NCBI GenBank assembly: GCA_001599715.1
Contig: BCHU01000010.1
Coordinates: forward strand, 310,001-374,000
Length of the DNA stretch: 64,000 bases
Source of the DNA: Phaeotremella fagi
Lineage: Eukaryota; Basidiomycota; Tremellomycetes; Tremellales; Phaeotremellaceae
Reading direction: 5' to 3'
Shown: positions 1-12,624 of the stretch, piece by piece
How the letters are laid out: each line of letters begins with the position of its first letter
Position numbering within the stretch: position 1 is the first letter of the stretch
Position numbers and translations under genes: made by a program
The notes under the pieces: model-generated
The model's input: only the letters and a program-made list of their open reading frames with translations
Database searches by the model: none
What the model was told of the DNA's origin: nothing

Positions 1-2192
1 ATTTTCCATCTCCGCTTCTAGTTCTGCAGTTTTCAGTTGATCTGCAGTTAATGCTCGAGTATTCAACTTTAAACTTTTGGCTCCACCCCGAACACCTCCT
101 CCTCGTTTTGTGACATAGGTTGGCGCTCCGATGAGAGCTAATTGACGCTCGATAGCTTGCAAGCGAACAACTTCCTCAGCCCTTTGCTGCTTCCTAACTC
201 GATGACGAATCAAGACCTCGTGACGTCGTCGACGATAAGCGTTATTCCATGATTCGACAATGGTGTCTCTGGCAGTTCCGACAGCGACAGCTGCAAATGG
301 GTGAGTAAACAGGAAGAAAGGTGTTCATCAAAACGTACCCCTAAATATGGTCAGTTTTTTTCTCGAATGGTATAGACCCTGCACTCACAAATTCAAGATG
401 CCAAAGGGAAAGTAGAAGAAGAAGAATATTTTTGCGCCCAGATTATTCGGTGATATCTAGTGGGGTTCAGTAGATGATTTAGGAGCAGAACAAAGCTTAC
501 ATCACCGAAACCGATAGTCCTGTCATCAATGCGTTAGCGAAGCATTGCGTGAAAAGGGGGGACTCACTCGATTGTCACAACAGTGAAATAAAGTGCGTTC
601 TGAAAGGTTATTTCAGGTATCAAGAAATTGAAGCACAAAGCTCCGATCTAGAATCAATAAGCACTGATTAATCTTTGTGTAAAATAACGAGACTGACAGC
701 TGGGAAAGAGGATCTGTAAGTCTTTGACGCCAACTGAATGTTACTAAACTTACCAATATAAACTAGTAGAACCATGACTATGATGACCAAACTACGCTGT
801 TTGGGTGTAAGACCAGATCCTGGGAACGTCAGACCCCGCCAAACGCGTTCTACCTACCACTACGTCTGAACTCTTTGGTTTTTATCAAATCATAAATCAA
901 AGTAGCATTGGTGAAAGCACTCGCAGCTGTACTACAGACTGTAAGCCAGAAAGCTTCGGAATAGGTGAAACCGTCATCAACCCCGTGAATAACACCGAAG
1001 ATGGTGATAGCAATGATGTTGATGATATCTATACGGGATATAATTTTCAAAACGCAAATTCAGTGTCACAATCTACTTACCATGAAGTGAAAGTGCTACA
1101 ATTGTCGTAATAGTACTGGTGAACACTCTTCGTTCCAAAAATCGAGAGACCAACGCGATGTTCGCAATTACTCCACAAGCCATGGAAATCGCCATGCCGA
1201 CGTCTAATATGATTGGATTGTCTTGATACACAACTGGCACATTATTCTCGACTCTGACATACCACTATGATGGAAGTAAGCTGTTGAAATGGATCTCGAT
1301 GGTTCTCTTGTTCAAACTTACGTGCTCGGTCAAGCCTATTAATCATATGTCAATATTCACCTCGAGATATTACATTATTGCACTTACCAGGAATCTCCAA
1401 CAAGATACTGAAGGGTTGCAGCAGTCCACTGAGGATGGGAGTCCACCTGTATTTGGGTGGAACATAATCTGGATCGCCTTCATGACCACCCGCAGGCTCC
1501 GACGCTTCTTTCCCGCCAACGATGAATTCCCAAACTGCCCACCAAAAACCTCTATGAGTGGAATCATGTCGTCGTACCCATGCTTCAGTGAGTAGTTGAC
1601 CGAAAGCACGACAAGACCTGGCAGTTTTCTTGCGTGTCTTCTTTATCCCAGCCAGTGCTTTCTTGTGCTTTTCCTGTAGAGGTGAGAGGTAAGAGATCGA
1701 AGTTGGTTCTGCTCCCGAGGACTCGGATACACCTTTTTCGATGGAAAGACTGGTGTCGTCCTGGAAGGCAATCTTTCCGTTCCCTTCGTGGTGTTTGATT
1801 TGTGAGGATGAAGGATGGATATCGTCGTCATCGTTGTCATAGTCTCCTTCGGGTGATGTTGTTCGCGGCATTTCGAAATGATGATTCAAAGGAGTCTTCA
1901 CACTCTTTCTCCGATTGTCACTGATCTCTTCATCCAATATCGATTGAGGTCTACTCATGTGTTCGAGGTATTCCTCATCCTCAATATTCATTTCACGTAT
2001 CTCAGCTTCCTCCCTCGCATCGAGACTCCATTGTCGAGCCTCCCGCTCGATCGCCTTGATATGATCATCATCATCCTGGAGATCCTCGTCCTCATCGTCC
2101 TCAGTAAGTTCCCGACCCAATTGCATAGAAGATGGTGTTTGATAGAAATTCTGCGATGTCGAGGGATATGAATTGTCAAGCCGATCCGTCAT
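1..2192 (-). CDS. TOK1: TOK-type outward-rectifying two-pore potassium channel (5' part; continues beyond the window)
   Basis: Potassium channel of the plasma membrane. The start ATG at 2192 opens a long acidic cytosolic N-terminus (about 230 residues). Spliced exons then give hydrophobic segments around WTPILSGLLQPFSILLEIPG, VIANIALVSRFLE, DIINIIAITIFGVIHG and RSLVIMVMVLLVYI. The first pore follows: LYFTVVTIETIGFGDISPNN, containing the K+ selectivity filter TIGFGD, split by two introns near 480-570. After the next membrane helix comes a basic linker (NAYRRRRHEVLIRHRVRKQQ) that runs to the left edge. Fungal TOK channels have eight membrane spans and two pores; the second pore would lie outside the window. 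At least five short introns are visible (for example donors at 1387 and 1321). The filter makes the channel call strong; the TOK subtype rests on the fungal context and the pre-pore span count. Confidence 0.85.
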
Positions 2193-2661
2193 CGTATCAA
2201 TCGAAAAGGAAATGGTGTTAATTCATGGCACGTTTTTGACGGGTTCCTGTTCAATTTTTGGGAGAGATAATTGATTTATTTACAGGGGTGAATGTACTTA
2301 TTGACAAGAAGAGTGGACTGATGGATGATTAAATATATACAAAGAAAATAAGATAGAAGTAAAAGACGAGATAAAGTGAGTTGAGATTAAGATTTTAGTT
2401 ACGTGCTCCAAGAAACAATGAAAGAATTCATCCTCGACGATAAGCTAGCGATGCTATTTAAGTTACAACTATCAGTCAATAATAACAAGATCGTCAGGGT
2501 CTAGATTGCGCCCGATAAGGTACGTACGTACCTTTGGGGGTGTAAGTGGGTGGGTGAAATAATGTTACGTCTAAATGACAGCACGGTAAGATTGACCATA
2601 AACCATTCGACTAGATTTGAGATCTACCACCACCCCCTTCACCCCCTCAGTCTACACTCAA
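2193..2661. promoter_or_regulatory. Bidirectional promoter between the K+ channel and the DCR2-like gene
   Basis: About 470 bp separate the two divergent start codons. No coding potential is visible. It holds an 18-bp perfect palindrome (2517-2534) and a pyrimidine-rich leader just before the + strand start. Confidence 0.5.
2517..2534. promoter_or_regulatory. 18-bp perfect palindrome AAGGTACGTACGTACCTT
   Basis: The sequence equals its own reverse complement over 18 bp. It lies 325 bp upstream of the channel start and 128 bp upstream of the phosphatase start. A homodimeric regulator site is inferred; no known site is claimed. Confidence 0.45.
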
Positions 2662-5248
2662 ATGCCTCGTCTCAATCCAGACTATCCTGGATACAGAAAA
2701 CCACCTCGATTCATCTATCTACGTTCTTCTCTTCCCTTCCTTTTCCTCATTTTAGCTTTCTCCTTTCTTCTAGCGACTTACTCTTTACTTTCTCACTTTG
2801 CTTCACCCGCTAAAAAGCAACAGATAGGATGGCAGTCTTGGGACGTTGTCGAGACCAAAGCTAGCGTTGGAAATAATGAGGACATCGATACCGGTAATGG
2901 CACATTAGATGGAGGAGATTTTGTTCCCAGCATTCCACTTGATGATTGGGTGAGTTGCTCTGAATCTGTTCTTGCTTTGAACGTCATTGACGTCGACTTC
3001 AAGGATCCACTTGCGATGCATACGACTGGCTGTAAGATATATAGCGTCATGATGCGTACTTTCAGCTAATCTCGATTTTAGTAACAGAAATACAAGTCAA
3101 ACCTTGCTATTTTCCACCTTACCTATTCCCATCATATTGCGCGCCTGAAACCACACCAGAGTTGGACAAATCTAAAGGCAAGTGGGTGATAGTTGAGAGG
3201 GATCTCAATCTGAAAACTGGATTATGGTGAGTCAACCATTTAGGTTTGCTTTCTTCATCTAATGCATTCAACTCTAGGTACCTCAATGTCTACTATCGGA
3301 GAACTCGACGACTTGACACACCTTTGATCACACAACTGCGCATAGTCCCTGAACCTGTACCAGACACTTTGACGAATGATTTGGATGGGTGGACCAAAGC
3401 TGAAGGTGATTTACATTCTGGAGTTTGGCCAAGTCAAAGTGAATTGAGAATATGGTATAAAACAAGGGATCAACTTTGGGATGATTGGAAAAAGAAATCT
3501 GATGTACCCCAACGACAAGAAATGAATGACGAAGATTTGGATATCATCACGGAAATTGACGTTGTATATGGTGACGACGATCCTTTCTTTGGATTTCAGC
3601 GAGTTCAAGGGGGAAAGATAACGGCAGCGAAAGAAGGTCGTTGGGAAAGTGTAGATTTAGCGTTTCGTCGAGGGAACCCAAGTGAGCAGTTGTCTTATAA
3701 ATCTTTGAAAGCTAATTTCACACTTTACAGTCGCCCCCAGTGCAACTGTACCCAAATTCCATGCCGATGGGACATTCAAGATTATGCAGAGTAAGTAATT
3801 ATGACACACGTGAATATTAACACCGTCAACAGTTTCTGATCTGCACTATTCTGTCGGAAATGGACAATGCAAAGATACCGACAAGTTTCCCTGTTCAGGA
3901 GATCCAGACACGGCTACATGGCTTGGGGAAGCGCTCGATGCTGAGCAGCCTGATTTGGTAGTATGTCAATCTTCGCCATCCAGTATGAACTTCTCTGATT
4001 TGTTTTTAAGATTTTTACTGGAGATCAACTCAACGGACAGGATACTTCCTACGACTCTAGATCTGTCATTGCAAAATTCGCCAAACCTGTGATCGACCGT
4101 AAAATACCTTGGACTGCTATTTTTGGTAAGAATCCTATCCCGCTTGTTACCTTGTTTTGAACAATCAGCTGAACGGCACTAGGCAATCATGACAGCGAAA
4201 TTGCAAATGATCGAGAATATCAAATGAGATTGTTGCAGAATTTACCTTATTCTCTAGCTCAACCTGGTCCTACCACTGTTGACGGAGTGGGCAATTGTAA
4301 GTCAATTATCTTCTTGGTATTCATCCAGCTGATCCATTTTTTGCAGATGTGATTAAACTTCATTCCAGCGATCCGTAAGTTGACGTTGAAATTTGACATT
4401 AACGACCGAATTCAGTTCCAACATGCACATCTTCACACTCTATTTCCTCGATTCACATTCGTATATCAAGAAAACGCTACCGTGGTCGAAAGGGGGCTAT
4501 GACTATATCAAAACGTTAGTCAAATAATTCCTCAGAATATCTTGCGACTGCTGACCCGCCACAGATCTCAAATAGATTGGTTCCTGGACACTTCAGCGTC
4601 AATCAAGCCAATCGAGCGACCATTTCAACCTGATGGAGCTGCAGATCTGGGACACATCTGGCGGTCTCGATTTAATCCATCCCAACTTGCAAGAGACGAC
4701 AAACGTTTGGCCAAACCTAACGCTATGATGTGGTTCCATATTCCATTGCCCGAAGCTTATCTTCCAGCGGATGTTACAGGCTATGAAGGTACTGCACTGG
4801 ACGTGGGTGCTGATTTGGAACCGGGTGGACCATCTGATCACAATTCTGGATTCTTCTATAATGCTCTGAAAGAGGCTTACGAGAATGAGGACATGAAGAA
4901 TTCAGAGGTCGAATGGTTCGGAGATCGAAAGACTGTTGAAGTCAAGGTTATCAATCATGGGCATGTTCATAACACCGACCGATGTAGGAGAAGTGACGGT
5001 ATCTGGTGAGTAATTTCGGCACCTCGCATTGCTGTACTCAACTCCTTCTTAGGATGTGCTTCGACGGGGGCTCTTCTTACGCTGGTTATGGTGAACTTGG
5101 ATTTGACCGCAGAGTTAGGTTATTCAATATTTCGGCATACGGTGAAAACGTAGCAACTTATAAACGACTTACGACTGGAGTTACGATAGATCATCAAATT
5201 TTAGTAGGTGAAGGGGCAGCTCCTGGTGTTGGGCAAGACCAAGACTAG
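2662..5248 (+). CDS. DCR2: Dcr2-like calcineurin-type metallophosphatase
   Basis: A phosphoesterase with an N-terminal membrane anchor (hydrophobic run about residues 20-50, after basic MPRLNPDYPGYRKPPR). The metallophosphatase motifs are read across introns: IFTGDQLNG (GDxxx), FGNHDSE (GNHD), a later hydrophobic-MWFHIPLPEA block containing the metal-binding His, and NHGHVHNTD (GHxH). The protein ends in GEGAAPGVGQDQD. This order, with a long insert before FHIPLPE, matches fungal Dcr2/Sia1-type phosphatases; yeast Dcr2 dephosphorylates Sic1 and Ire1. There are about eight introns. The start at 2662 was chosen over 2617 because the protein then begins with a basic cytosolic tail before the helix; 2617 adds 15 residues. 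DCR2 orthology is inferred from overall resemblance. Confidence 0.82.
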
Positions 5249-5452
5249 TAAATTTATACGAATCTGTATCAGTAACTTTATTTTTGTTGTGTATTTTACC
5301 GTAGACATAGAGAATGTAGCTTCTTGAGCGACACCCTCAAATCAGGACTGGACGACTTCATGTCCAACGTAGACATTATCACTCTATACACTCATTCATC
5401 ACAACGTCGAACTACAATCTCTACTTTTACTACAGCCGAAACCCCCACTTAT

Positions 5453-5851
5453 CTAGAATCCACTTCCAATCTTAGTATTGTTGGTATCACCAGCACTCAA
5501 CTTCTCTCTGATACCTCGGAAGAATTCCCACCTATCGTCGAAAGTGATTTCCTTTGTGACTTTTGCGACCGAGATAAATTCTGAGGTCGAAATGTTTTGT
5601 ATAGTATCGAAATCTCGAGGAGCGTAACCGTCTTCATCTTTCAGGATGATCTTGCGCTTCCCATCGTCTTGGGAAGTGCAAAGCTCTTCGTCTTGGAGAA
5701 AAGAATCTCGAGGGATGAATATGAATGTAGGTATTCGTACCGTATTGGGTTGGTATTGGGACTTTGGCATGACGATCAAACCCTAAGTAATTGTTAGAAT
5801 AAGACAATGTTGGACGACACCTACAGAGGAGACGGTATCCTTGATGTCCAT
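5453..5851 (-). CDS. Possible small two-exon gene, unknown product
   Basis: On the minus strand ATG at 5851 opens MDIKDTVSS. A 42-nt intron with a TCTAAC-type branch site and ACTTAG acceptor then joins in frame to GLIVMPKSQYQPNT and continues to a stop at 5453, giving about 118 residues. The body is charged (KRKIILKDEDGYAPRDFD, KEITFDDRWEFFRGIREKL) and has no recognised domain. It faces the 3' end of the DCR2-like gene. Open frames also exist on the plus strand over the same bases (5324-5584, 5807-6016), so the strand is not certain. Confidence 0.3.
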
Positions 5852-6910
5852 CTCTTTGAACTTGTCGAAGAGATGATACTTTCGGCGAATGTACACATTT
5901 CAGTAAGAGATGGTTGTTACGAGAAGAAATTCCAAATGGAGGCTGACTATGTATATCGCCTTCATCAGAAAAACTCCGAGGTGAAGAGACAATGGAGGAT
6001 TAAAGAAAGGATCTAACTATCACTGCGCTCCGCTGGAAGAATCTTCGAGAGGTTTGTAGACAAAATATAAGATTTCAATCCGAAAACGAAAATATGGGGA
6101 TTCTTGCTTGGCAATTGCTGCTGTGGTGTTCAGTGGATAAGTACGTCAAGGCTGAATGATTGAAACGGTGGCACCATTATACCAATCTTGCACCTTGTGT
6201 ACATACACGTGTTTTCCAAAGCAGGAAAACCAATGTCAAAATGGCCATGCTCACCAAAAATTCTTGTTACTTAGAAAGCATCACTCCCGACATTCCACCC
6301 CTATTTTTGACTAAACCCCTTGAAGTCGATGCTCTGACATTCATACTTTGAAGACGAATGTGCTCATTTGAGAGGTTTTAGCCATCGATAGTCACCCAAA
6401 TCACTTGATCAAAACGCCTCAATTCAAAATGTCTCTCTCCTTTTCACTCTCGACACAATGTGATCTCGTTGATAGGAGACCACTAGTGATAACAAAAGTT
6501 TAAAGCAAAAACTATGCCTCTTGGTTACTTACAGTATGTAATGTAGCTCACCCCAAATATGAGGTAAGGGTTACAAGTGCACTGATCTTTCGTTAGACCT
6601 CTTTCTCTTACACGTAGAGTTACCGTAGAGAAGGTGGCGTCGACTCCTGAAGTTTTACTAATTTCTTACGAATGACACCGACACACCGTCTTTCACGGGG
6701 CTTTCCTCTTCCTCCATCGAGACACCTTACACCTCGTTCTTCTGAAACACTCCTCGACCATGCTATAGGGCGTGAGATTTTCTACTTATGCCCGTTATCA
6801 CCATTTGTGTAATCAAGATGTACTTATATCGTAGATACGTTTCTTACCTTCGTGATCATCCAAAAGATTTCTGCACCAAATTTTTCAACATCCACTGATC
6901 CTGCTTTACG
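5852..6910. other. Intergenic stretch without a recognised gene
   Basis: No convincing spliced or unspliced gene, RNA gene or repeat was seen here. A 63-codon open frame at 6160-6351 (+) is isolated and has no clear supporting signals. The right end serves as promoter for the gene starting at 6911. Confidence 0.4.
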
Positions 6911-8294
6911 ATGTCTCTCAGTCCAATCGACACAGTACTTTATACAGTTCTCAAATCTAATCCTACAAAATTGATGGTAAGTCAATTTTTCACGACCCCA
7001 CTTTCAGTATCCACCATTCCACAAACTACAACTCAGCTAATATGAGAAATACAGGGAAATTGTGCGCTAGGTTTATGCTTCGAAGGTATAGTCTTTGGCG
7101 CAATCCTAACCCAGGTGAGAAGAGCTGTTCAATTCCTCGAGAACAATCCTTACTCCCATGAAGGCCACACGTTACTATGAAGCATACATACATTCAGACC
7201 CTGCGGTTGCTTTAGTTCTTGTTGGGCTTGGTACAGCGGCTTGTTTGTGAGTGGATCGTGGTCAATTGCAGAGCTCATACTGATTCACTTGACTTAGAGG
7301 TCAATTAGGTCTCAACATCTGGCAAACATTCATGATCATCAATCAAAGTTCAACATCTTTTGCTTCGATTGTTCAAACCGATGTTCGCTCAAATATGGTA
7401 GTAATTATTCTAATTGGAATATTCAACGCATCGGCTGCCATTTTTTTCGCCAACAGAGCTTGGAAGGTGAGTGTCCCTGAAGAAGTTTCTTTTTTTGCTA
7501 ATCGATTTCAGCTTGCCGGACGACGGTGGTGGGTAATCTCAATTTTGGTTTTTGGGATCGTAACCAGCTTCGTGTTGAGCATTGGGTGAGTTAATTCTGA
7601 TTGACACCATTTTGATTCCGACCTTCAGGTGCGCTGCATATGGCTTCACGATGCCATCACCCACTCCTACCGAATTCGCACAACTCTCATCATGGCTTGA
7701 CAACATCAGTACTTGTGTTAAAGCTTGGGCTTCAATTTCGTTAGCAACCGATGTTGGCGTATGCGTTTTGAGTAGGTTTTGAAAGGAAAAACAGAATTTT
7801 GATGGTAGTGACGACATACCTCCTTCGATCAAAATCCGATTTCCACACTGGCAACCAATCCCTTTTTCATAAAATGCTGGAACTTACTTTCGAGACTATG
7901 TAAGCCGTTTCAAATTAATTAACTGAATGTTTCAAGGGTACCACCAGTTATCGCAGTAATTATTCAGTTGGCAATGGTCACTTCAAACGGAACGGTGACG
8001 TTAGGTATGGTCGCCGCATTGAATTCAACTGACATCAAAATTCTAGCTGATTTCACACGACCTGTCACTTGGATCACTGGACCGCTTTATTTCCTTTCAA
8101 TTCTTCATTCCTTGGTAGGAAGACAAGATCTACAATTCATTATCCATCAGTCCACTCGTAACCATCAAAGCACCGTATCTTTCTCCAACACTCGAGCCCC
8201 TGTTGATCGATCTTTCCAAATGGGCAGTCAAGTTTTACCTCTCACTTCGATTGATTTGCTTCGGCCAACCCCAGCCTTTCCTCAAAAACATTGA
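6911..8294 (+). CDS. Multi-pass membrane protein, DUF6534-like (copy 1 of a tandem pair)
   Basis: The start MSLSPIDTVLYTVLKSN leads into about seven hydrophobic segments, including NCALGLCFEGIVFGAIL, DPAVALVLVGLGTAACL, MVVIILIGIFNASAAIFFAN, WWVISILVFGIVTSFVLSIG and PPVIAVIIQLAMV. Recurrent landmarks are an aromatic-basic step (NRAWKLAGRRWW), a D near the sixth helix (SLATDVGVCVL) and FETMVPPVI before the seventh. These fit the DUF6534 family, abundant in basidiomycetes and of unknown function. About eight short introns are needed to keep the frame. The tail ends SLVGRQDLQFIIHQSTRNHQ plus a disordered stretch. It is followed 292 bp later by a paralogue with the same intron positions. The family call is by architecture. 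Confidence 0.7.
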
Positions 8295-8586
8295 ATGAGA
8301 TCTTAGGTGTTGATGATGTTATAATACACCCCATCCGTACTCGTACATACAAGGAACCATCATCAGTCATGTAAACATACAGCAGACCATGAAGCACAGC
8401 CACATCATTACTGTAACCGAGTTTCACCATCAAAAATTTGAGACATGAGTAACGAAAGGCATCATGAGTTTAGATCAGGGATCTGAGACATTCAAAATTG
8501 AAGAGATTGTCAAAAATATAGGTTACTTGTAGGATACATATAGGGTGGTCGAGAGGTAAGCTCATTCCCCTCGTAAAGCAAACAAA

Positions 8587-10018
8587 ATGAACAGTACGAC
8601 TCAAGCTCTCCTTGACGAAATTCTCTATGCCTCACTCGAATCTAGTCCAACACAATTAGTTGTGAGTCTTGGTTCAAGTAAGAAACACTGACTTGTGCCT
8701 ACAGGGGTACACGGCAGTAGCTCTTTGTTTAGAAGGAGTTATTGCTGGGGCGATTTCAACTTCTGTAAGTTTATTCTTCGGTACCAATGAAAAATTTTCA
8801 CACATTCAGGTTGTCCGTTATTTCGACATTTACTTTCGTTCCGACCCAGTACACCTGCTCATTCTGGTTGGATCCGGTTCAATGTTGACCTTGTGAGTTT
8901 CGAAGCTTTTGAATTCAGGGTACTGACGACTCTCAAAGCATCCAACTTGGAATGAACATTTGGCAAACGTTACATTTGATAGACAATGCTACCACCTCGC
9001 TTTCATCGGTTCTGAAAGATGATGTCATCTGTAACATGATGGTCAACATCATGATCGTTTCAACTAATTTTGCAGCTACCACATTCTTTACACGACGTGC
9101 TTGGAAGGTGAGTCTAACTTTGAAAAGAAAATGACCACGAGATTGACACCATTGGTTTGCTGTAGCTTGCTGGAAGAAAATGGTGGATTGCGTTTCCTCT
9201 CATTTTTGGAATCATTTCCTCTGCAGCCTTGGGTATCAGGTCTGTTAAACTTCTCTCCAAATTTTTGACATTAACTGAACTCCTCTTCATTAGTGAAATC
9301 GTCGTTGGCTTGACCATGCCTACTCCAAGCTTGTCAACACTCTATCCCTTGAACGATTGGCTCGATTTGCTGAGTAAACTTACAAAAGCTTGGACAAGTG
9401 TTGCTATAGTCACGGACTTAGCAGTTAGTGCTTTGAGTAAGTCTCACGTTACTTATTGTGTACTTGAACTAACGCAATGGCTTAGCCGCTTACTATCTCC
9501 TCAAGGTCAAGGAGAGTTTCACCGCCACAGACAGGACTTTGTTGAACAAATTGTTGACAATCGTTATCGAGACAATGTACGTAATAAAATCTAGAAATGA
9601 ATGGTTTAACTAACTACGAAACCAGTATCCCACCTATCATCTGCGATATCATTCTTCTTGCAATGACAATCCAAGATCAAAAAGTTACCCTTGGTGAGAG
9701 TTTATTTTCAACGTTTGTGGCGGAATTAACTGTTATTCAGGTGACTTCACTCGAGTTCTTACCTGGGTCCTTCCACCTCTTTACATCCATGCCATCATTT
9801 ACTCGTTGGTTGGTCGACAAGACATTCAAGTAATCCTTTCTCACTCATCAGCACGACGTGCCTCTACCACTATCGATCACGTTGAAAGCGGTCGTCGAAT
9901 CAGTATGGGAAACAACATTATGCCTCTCAGCTCACCAGTCGAATTGAGAGGTATCAGAATTGGAAACAATCGATTCGATGGTGGAGGAGCTGCCAGTAAA
10001 GATAGTGAATCTTATTAG
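8587..10018 (+). CDS. Multi-pass membrane protein, DUF6534-like (copy 2 of a tandem pair)
   Basis: Paralogue of the preceding gene. It starts MNSTTQALLDEILYASLESS and follows the same plan: ALCLEGVIAGAIST, HLLILVGSGSMLTL, GMNIWQTL, RAWKLAGRKWW, then IETIIPPIICDIILLAM reached through a 9578-9625 intron. The C-terminal SLVGRQDIQVILSHSSARRA matches SLVGRQDLQFIIHQSTRNHQ of copy 1. Splice positions coincide, for example in the VCVL/VSAL codon before the sixth cytosolic loop. Copy 2 has a distinct tail (SGRRISMGNNIMPLSS, then IGNNRFDGGGAASKDSESY). Function is unknown; seven-pass topology suggests a receptor or transporter-like role, which is inference. Confidence 0.7.
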
Positions 10019-10284
10019 AAAGAATCAGATCACCTACCTCCTGTCAAATACGTTACAAATAGTATATAATCTTATGTAGTTATAAGCCTTACTTCGAGCT
10101 GGATATCTTGTGGGTAATTGTGATGGAGTAGCTTACGGGTTATAGTATGTATATTCTGTCATAAGTTGGAATGATGACTACGATGTAACGACTGTGTCAA
10201 CGTACTGTTACATCATTCATGATTTCACTGACTCAAAAGCGGGGACAACATCTCTTTGATTCCATCGACTAAATATAGATATAT

Positions 10285-10999
10285 CTACTTCGTTACTTTG
10301 CTCATAATAGTAACAACTCTGTCTCCAACTAAGATTTTTTCTTTTTCGACGACATCGTCTGAGTTCTTAAAGTCTGCATGTTGTCTATCAGTTTTTTGCG
10401 CGAAGACATCGCTCTGCTCACCCATCGATTTTACATTCTCCTCAACATCTCTTCTCTCGGCAGTGAACGCAAAGACATCGAAGGCATCTTTGTGGCGCTA
10501 AACGTGTCGAATTGTGAGAAGTCTACATCTTGAGAGATATCAAAATGTGCATACCTCTGAACTTTGGGGGCTTGACTCAATCTTGGAAGCACAGAATGGA
10601 CCGATTCCAGCTGCTAAGACGTCGATTACCGGGCGGAATCCAGGTTGTCGTTGACGATCTTCGAACATCTAATTCAATAATGAGAGTTGTATTGTCACCC
10701 TTATCTTTTGGGGCAAGAATTCAACTCACCAAAACCAATTCTTCGGGTGGGAGAAACTGAGCTTCATGCCATATCCCAATCCAGGGACTTTCAATTAATC
10801 CAGTGTTGATCTGTCTGTTTTGAGACGGGACATCTCTTGAAACTGAGTCCAGAAGCTCTGGAAGGAAGAGGGTAGGGTTCTTTTCGGGAATCTGATAGAC
10901 TACGGGGTCGGATGGTTCTAGAGGATCGACGATTGAATCTGAGGATAGCTCACACAACAGCTCGGTCGCCGTTGTCCTACTGGAGATTGAACCTGGCAT
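10285..10999 (-). CDS. Orphan three-exon protein of 198 residues
   Basis: Found by splicing on the minus strand. Exon 1 (10999-10730) starts MPGSISSRTTATELLCEL. After a 61-nt intron, exon 2 (10668-10555) gives MFEDRQRQPGFRPVIDVLAA. After a 57-nt intron, exon 3 (10497-10285) gives RHKDAFDVFAFTAERRD and ends KILVGDRVVTIMSKVTK. All three exons are whole codons and the introns have GT-AG ends. No membrane segment, signal peptide or known domain is apparent. The first half is acidic and proline-containing, the last exon highly charged. The third exon begins without ATG, so the gene is easy to miss. Confidence 0.6.
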
Positions 11000-11279
11000 G
11001 GGGTAGGGGATGATGATGGAAGAGTTTTATGCTGAAAATATGTTGAACAGGGAGAGAGACTGAGTCGGTAGTTCTGGAAAGCCGCTTTCAAAAATGATTG
11101 CTACAGATGGCGAGCAACGCATGGACCAGCGACCACACCTCATTGTCATTACTCATGGATATCATTTCAGATCTCAGATGTCGAAATCTCTATACATAGA
11201 TGTTGAATTCTAGACAGCTGAGCTTGGATCACGGCAACAGATCATCTGCTGCCAGGAGAACGTCGCCAAGTATCGACAT

Positions 11280-12014
11280 CTATACTAAAGTCGAAAGCAC
11301 TGGAGCCTTCTTTTCAGCTCCCTCTCGAGGGAAATGGCACAACTCAGCGTTCCAGGACGCATGAGCGCTAGCCAACCCAGTAAGAACTCCCATATAAATG
11401 AGATCAATACCGACAAGAGCGAATCCTAACCCTTCGGTACCCTATTTTACCAAGTACGTGAGTGATGATAGAATTTGAAGAAAATCGACTCACTCTTAGG
11501 ACACCGTCGCAATCTCCTTTGTTGGTACTATCAGGTCCACAGTATCTATTTTGATGTCTCAAGGCGGTGACGGCAATGATTGAGCCTACAATTGAGTTTA
11601 GTACAAGATGTGAAAATATCGAATCAAACGACCTACCAAGATTGAAACAGAAGAAGAAGATCATAGCGGAAATTACATAAACCAGTTTATTCATTTTTCC
11701 ACGTCCTCCACTGAATAGAACGTATAGTAGGTAAAGTATTTGCAAAATTGAGCACACAAGCATGGCGACCACAGCTGGTGGATAGGTGTTTTCACCGATT
11801 CTGACTTTCACAATTTGGATGATATCGATCACCATCTGAACAGTCAAGATCAGCATCTGAAAAGACAAGAAAAGAATGAAAAGCCTACATTGGAATAAGC
11901 AACGGCTAGGTTCAAGTATAGGACCGGGTTTTTGATGTTAATGTAGCTACGTGACGATATTGTGAGTTTGACTAACGAATGGTCATAAATCGTTTGCCAC
12001 ACTCACAGTGACAT
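11280..12014 (-). CDS. MARVEL-like four-pass membrane protein
   Basis: An 8-nt first exon (ATGTCACT) is spliced to CTYINIKNP-type sequence, giving MSLYINIKNPVLYLNLAVAY. Four hydrophobic stretches follow: the first helix around residues 8-40 (LNLAVAYSNMLILTVQMVI), then PPAVVAMLVCSILQILYLLYVLFSG with the Tyr/Leu-rich second helix, KLVYVISAMIFFFCFNLGSIIAVT, and the last around GLGFALVGIDLIYMGVLTGLA. A loop with two cysteines (RYCGPDSTNKGDCDG) lies between helices three and four, as in MARVEL/tetraspan proteins of fungal membranes. The C-terminus is short and hydrophilic (HFPREGAEKKAPVLSTLV). About 190 residues, five exons. The family call is by topology and the paired-cysteine loop. Confidence 0.65.
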
Positions 12015-12624
12015 GGTGAGAATTTGATCTATAAGCGTTGGTCAATACTGTAAGTGAGAAGTCGTTATCTTGTCGAGGAATGTTTTGGTGAGAATTGGAA
12101 GTGAGAACTTCAGTTGTTATATATACCCGAAAGCAACATCACACAGCATGGAAGCAAAGCATACATCATCATCCTCGAAAAGAAATTGTTGATGGTGTCT
12201 AGGAAGACATGCGTCACTGTTCCCGAATCAATCAGAAAAATACGGTGTAACTTGAGCAGTCGATATCTTGTCTCTCAAACACAGTTTGTGAAAAGATTGT
12301 TCTGTGATGATTGGGGTTAATGTGCGCGTACGAAAACGCAGAAGAGTGATGATGTGGGTAGATGACGTGGGTGAGTATGTTCTGTGCCACAGAAGCGAGT
12401 TTTGCGCTTTTTGATCAAAAGGATCCTCGAGGCTTGGAAGTCAATACCGCGGACATTCGGTTCTCCTTCCACCGAACGAAAGTGTATGCAACAAGATGTT
12501 CATAAAACTATACAAGAAAACCATATCACAAAGTACCCAAAATACGTAGTCAGATCGTTGGGAAACATGAAACAGTAACAAGAAATATAATATTGAGCAA
12601 GAAAATAACAATCCCCCTTCGCAA
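12015..12624. other. Intergenic stretch
   Basis: Contains the upstream region of the MARVEL-like gene and the 3' flank of the large disordered-protein gene. No gene or repeat recognised. Small open frames here lack splice or context support. Confidence 0.4.

Noticed and set aside
6160..6351. 63-codon open frame in the intergenic region
   Set aside because: No introns, domain or promoter context; consistent with chance.
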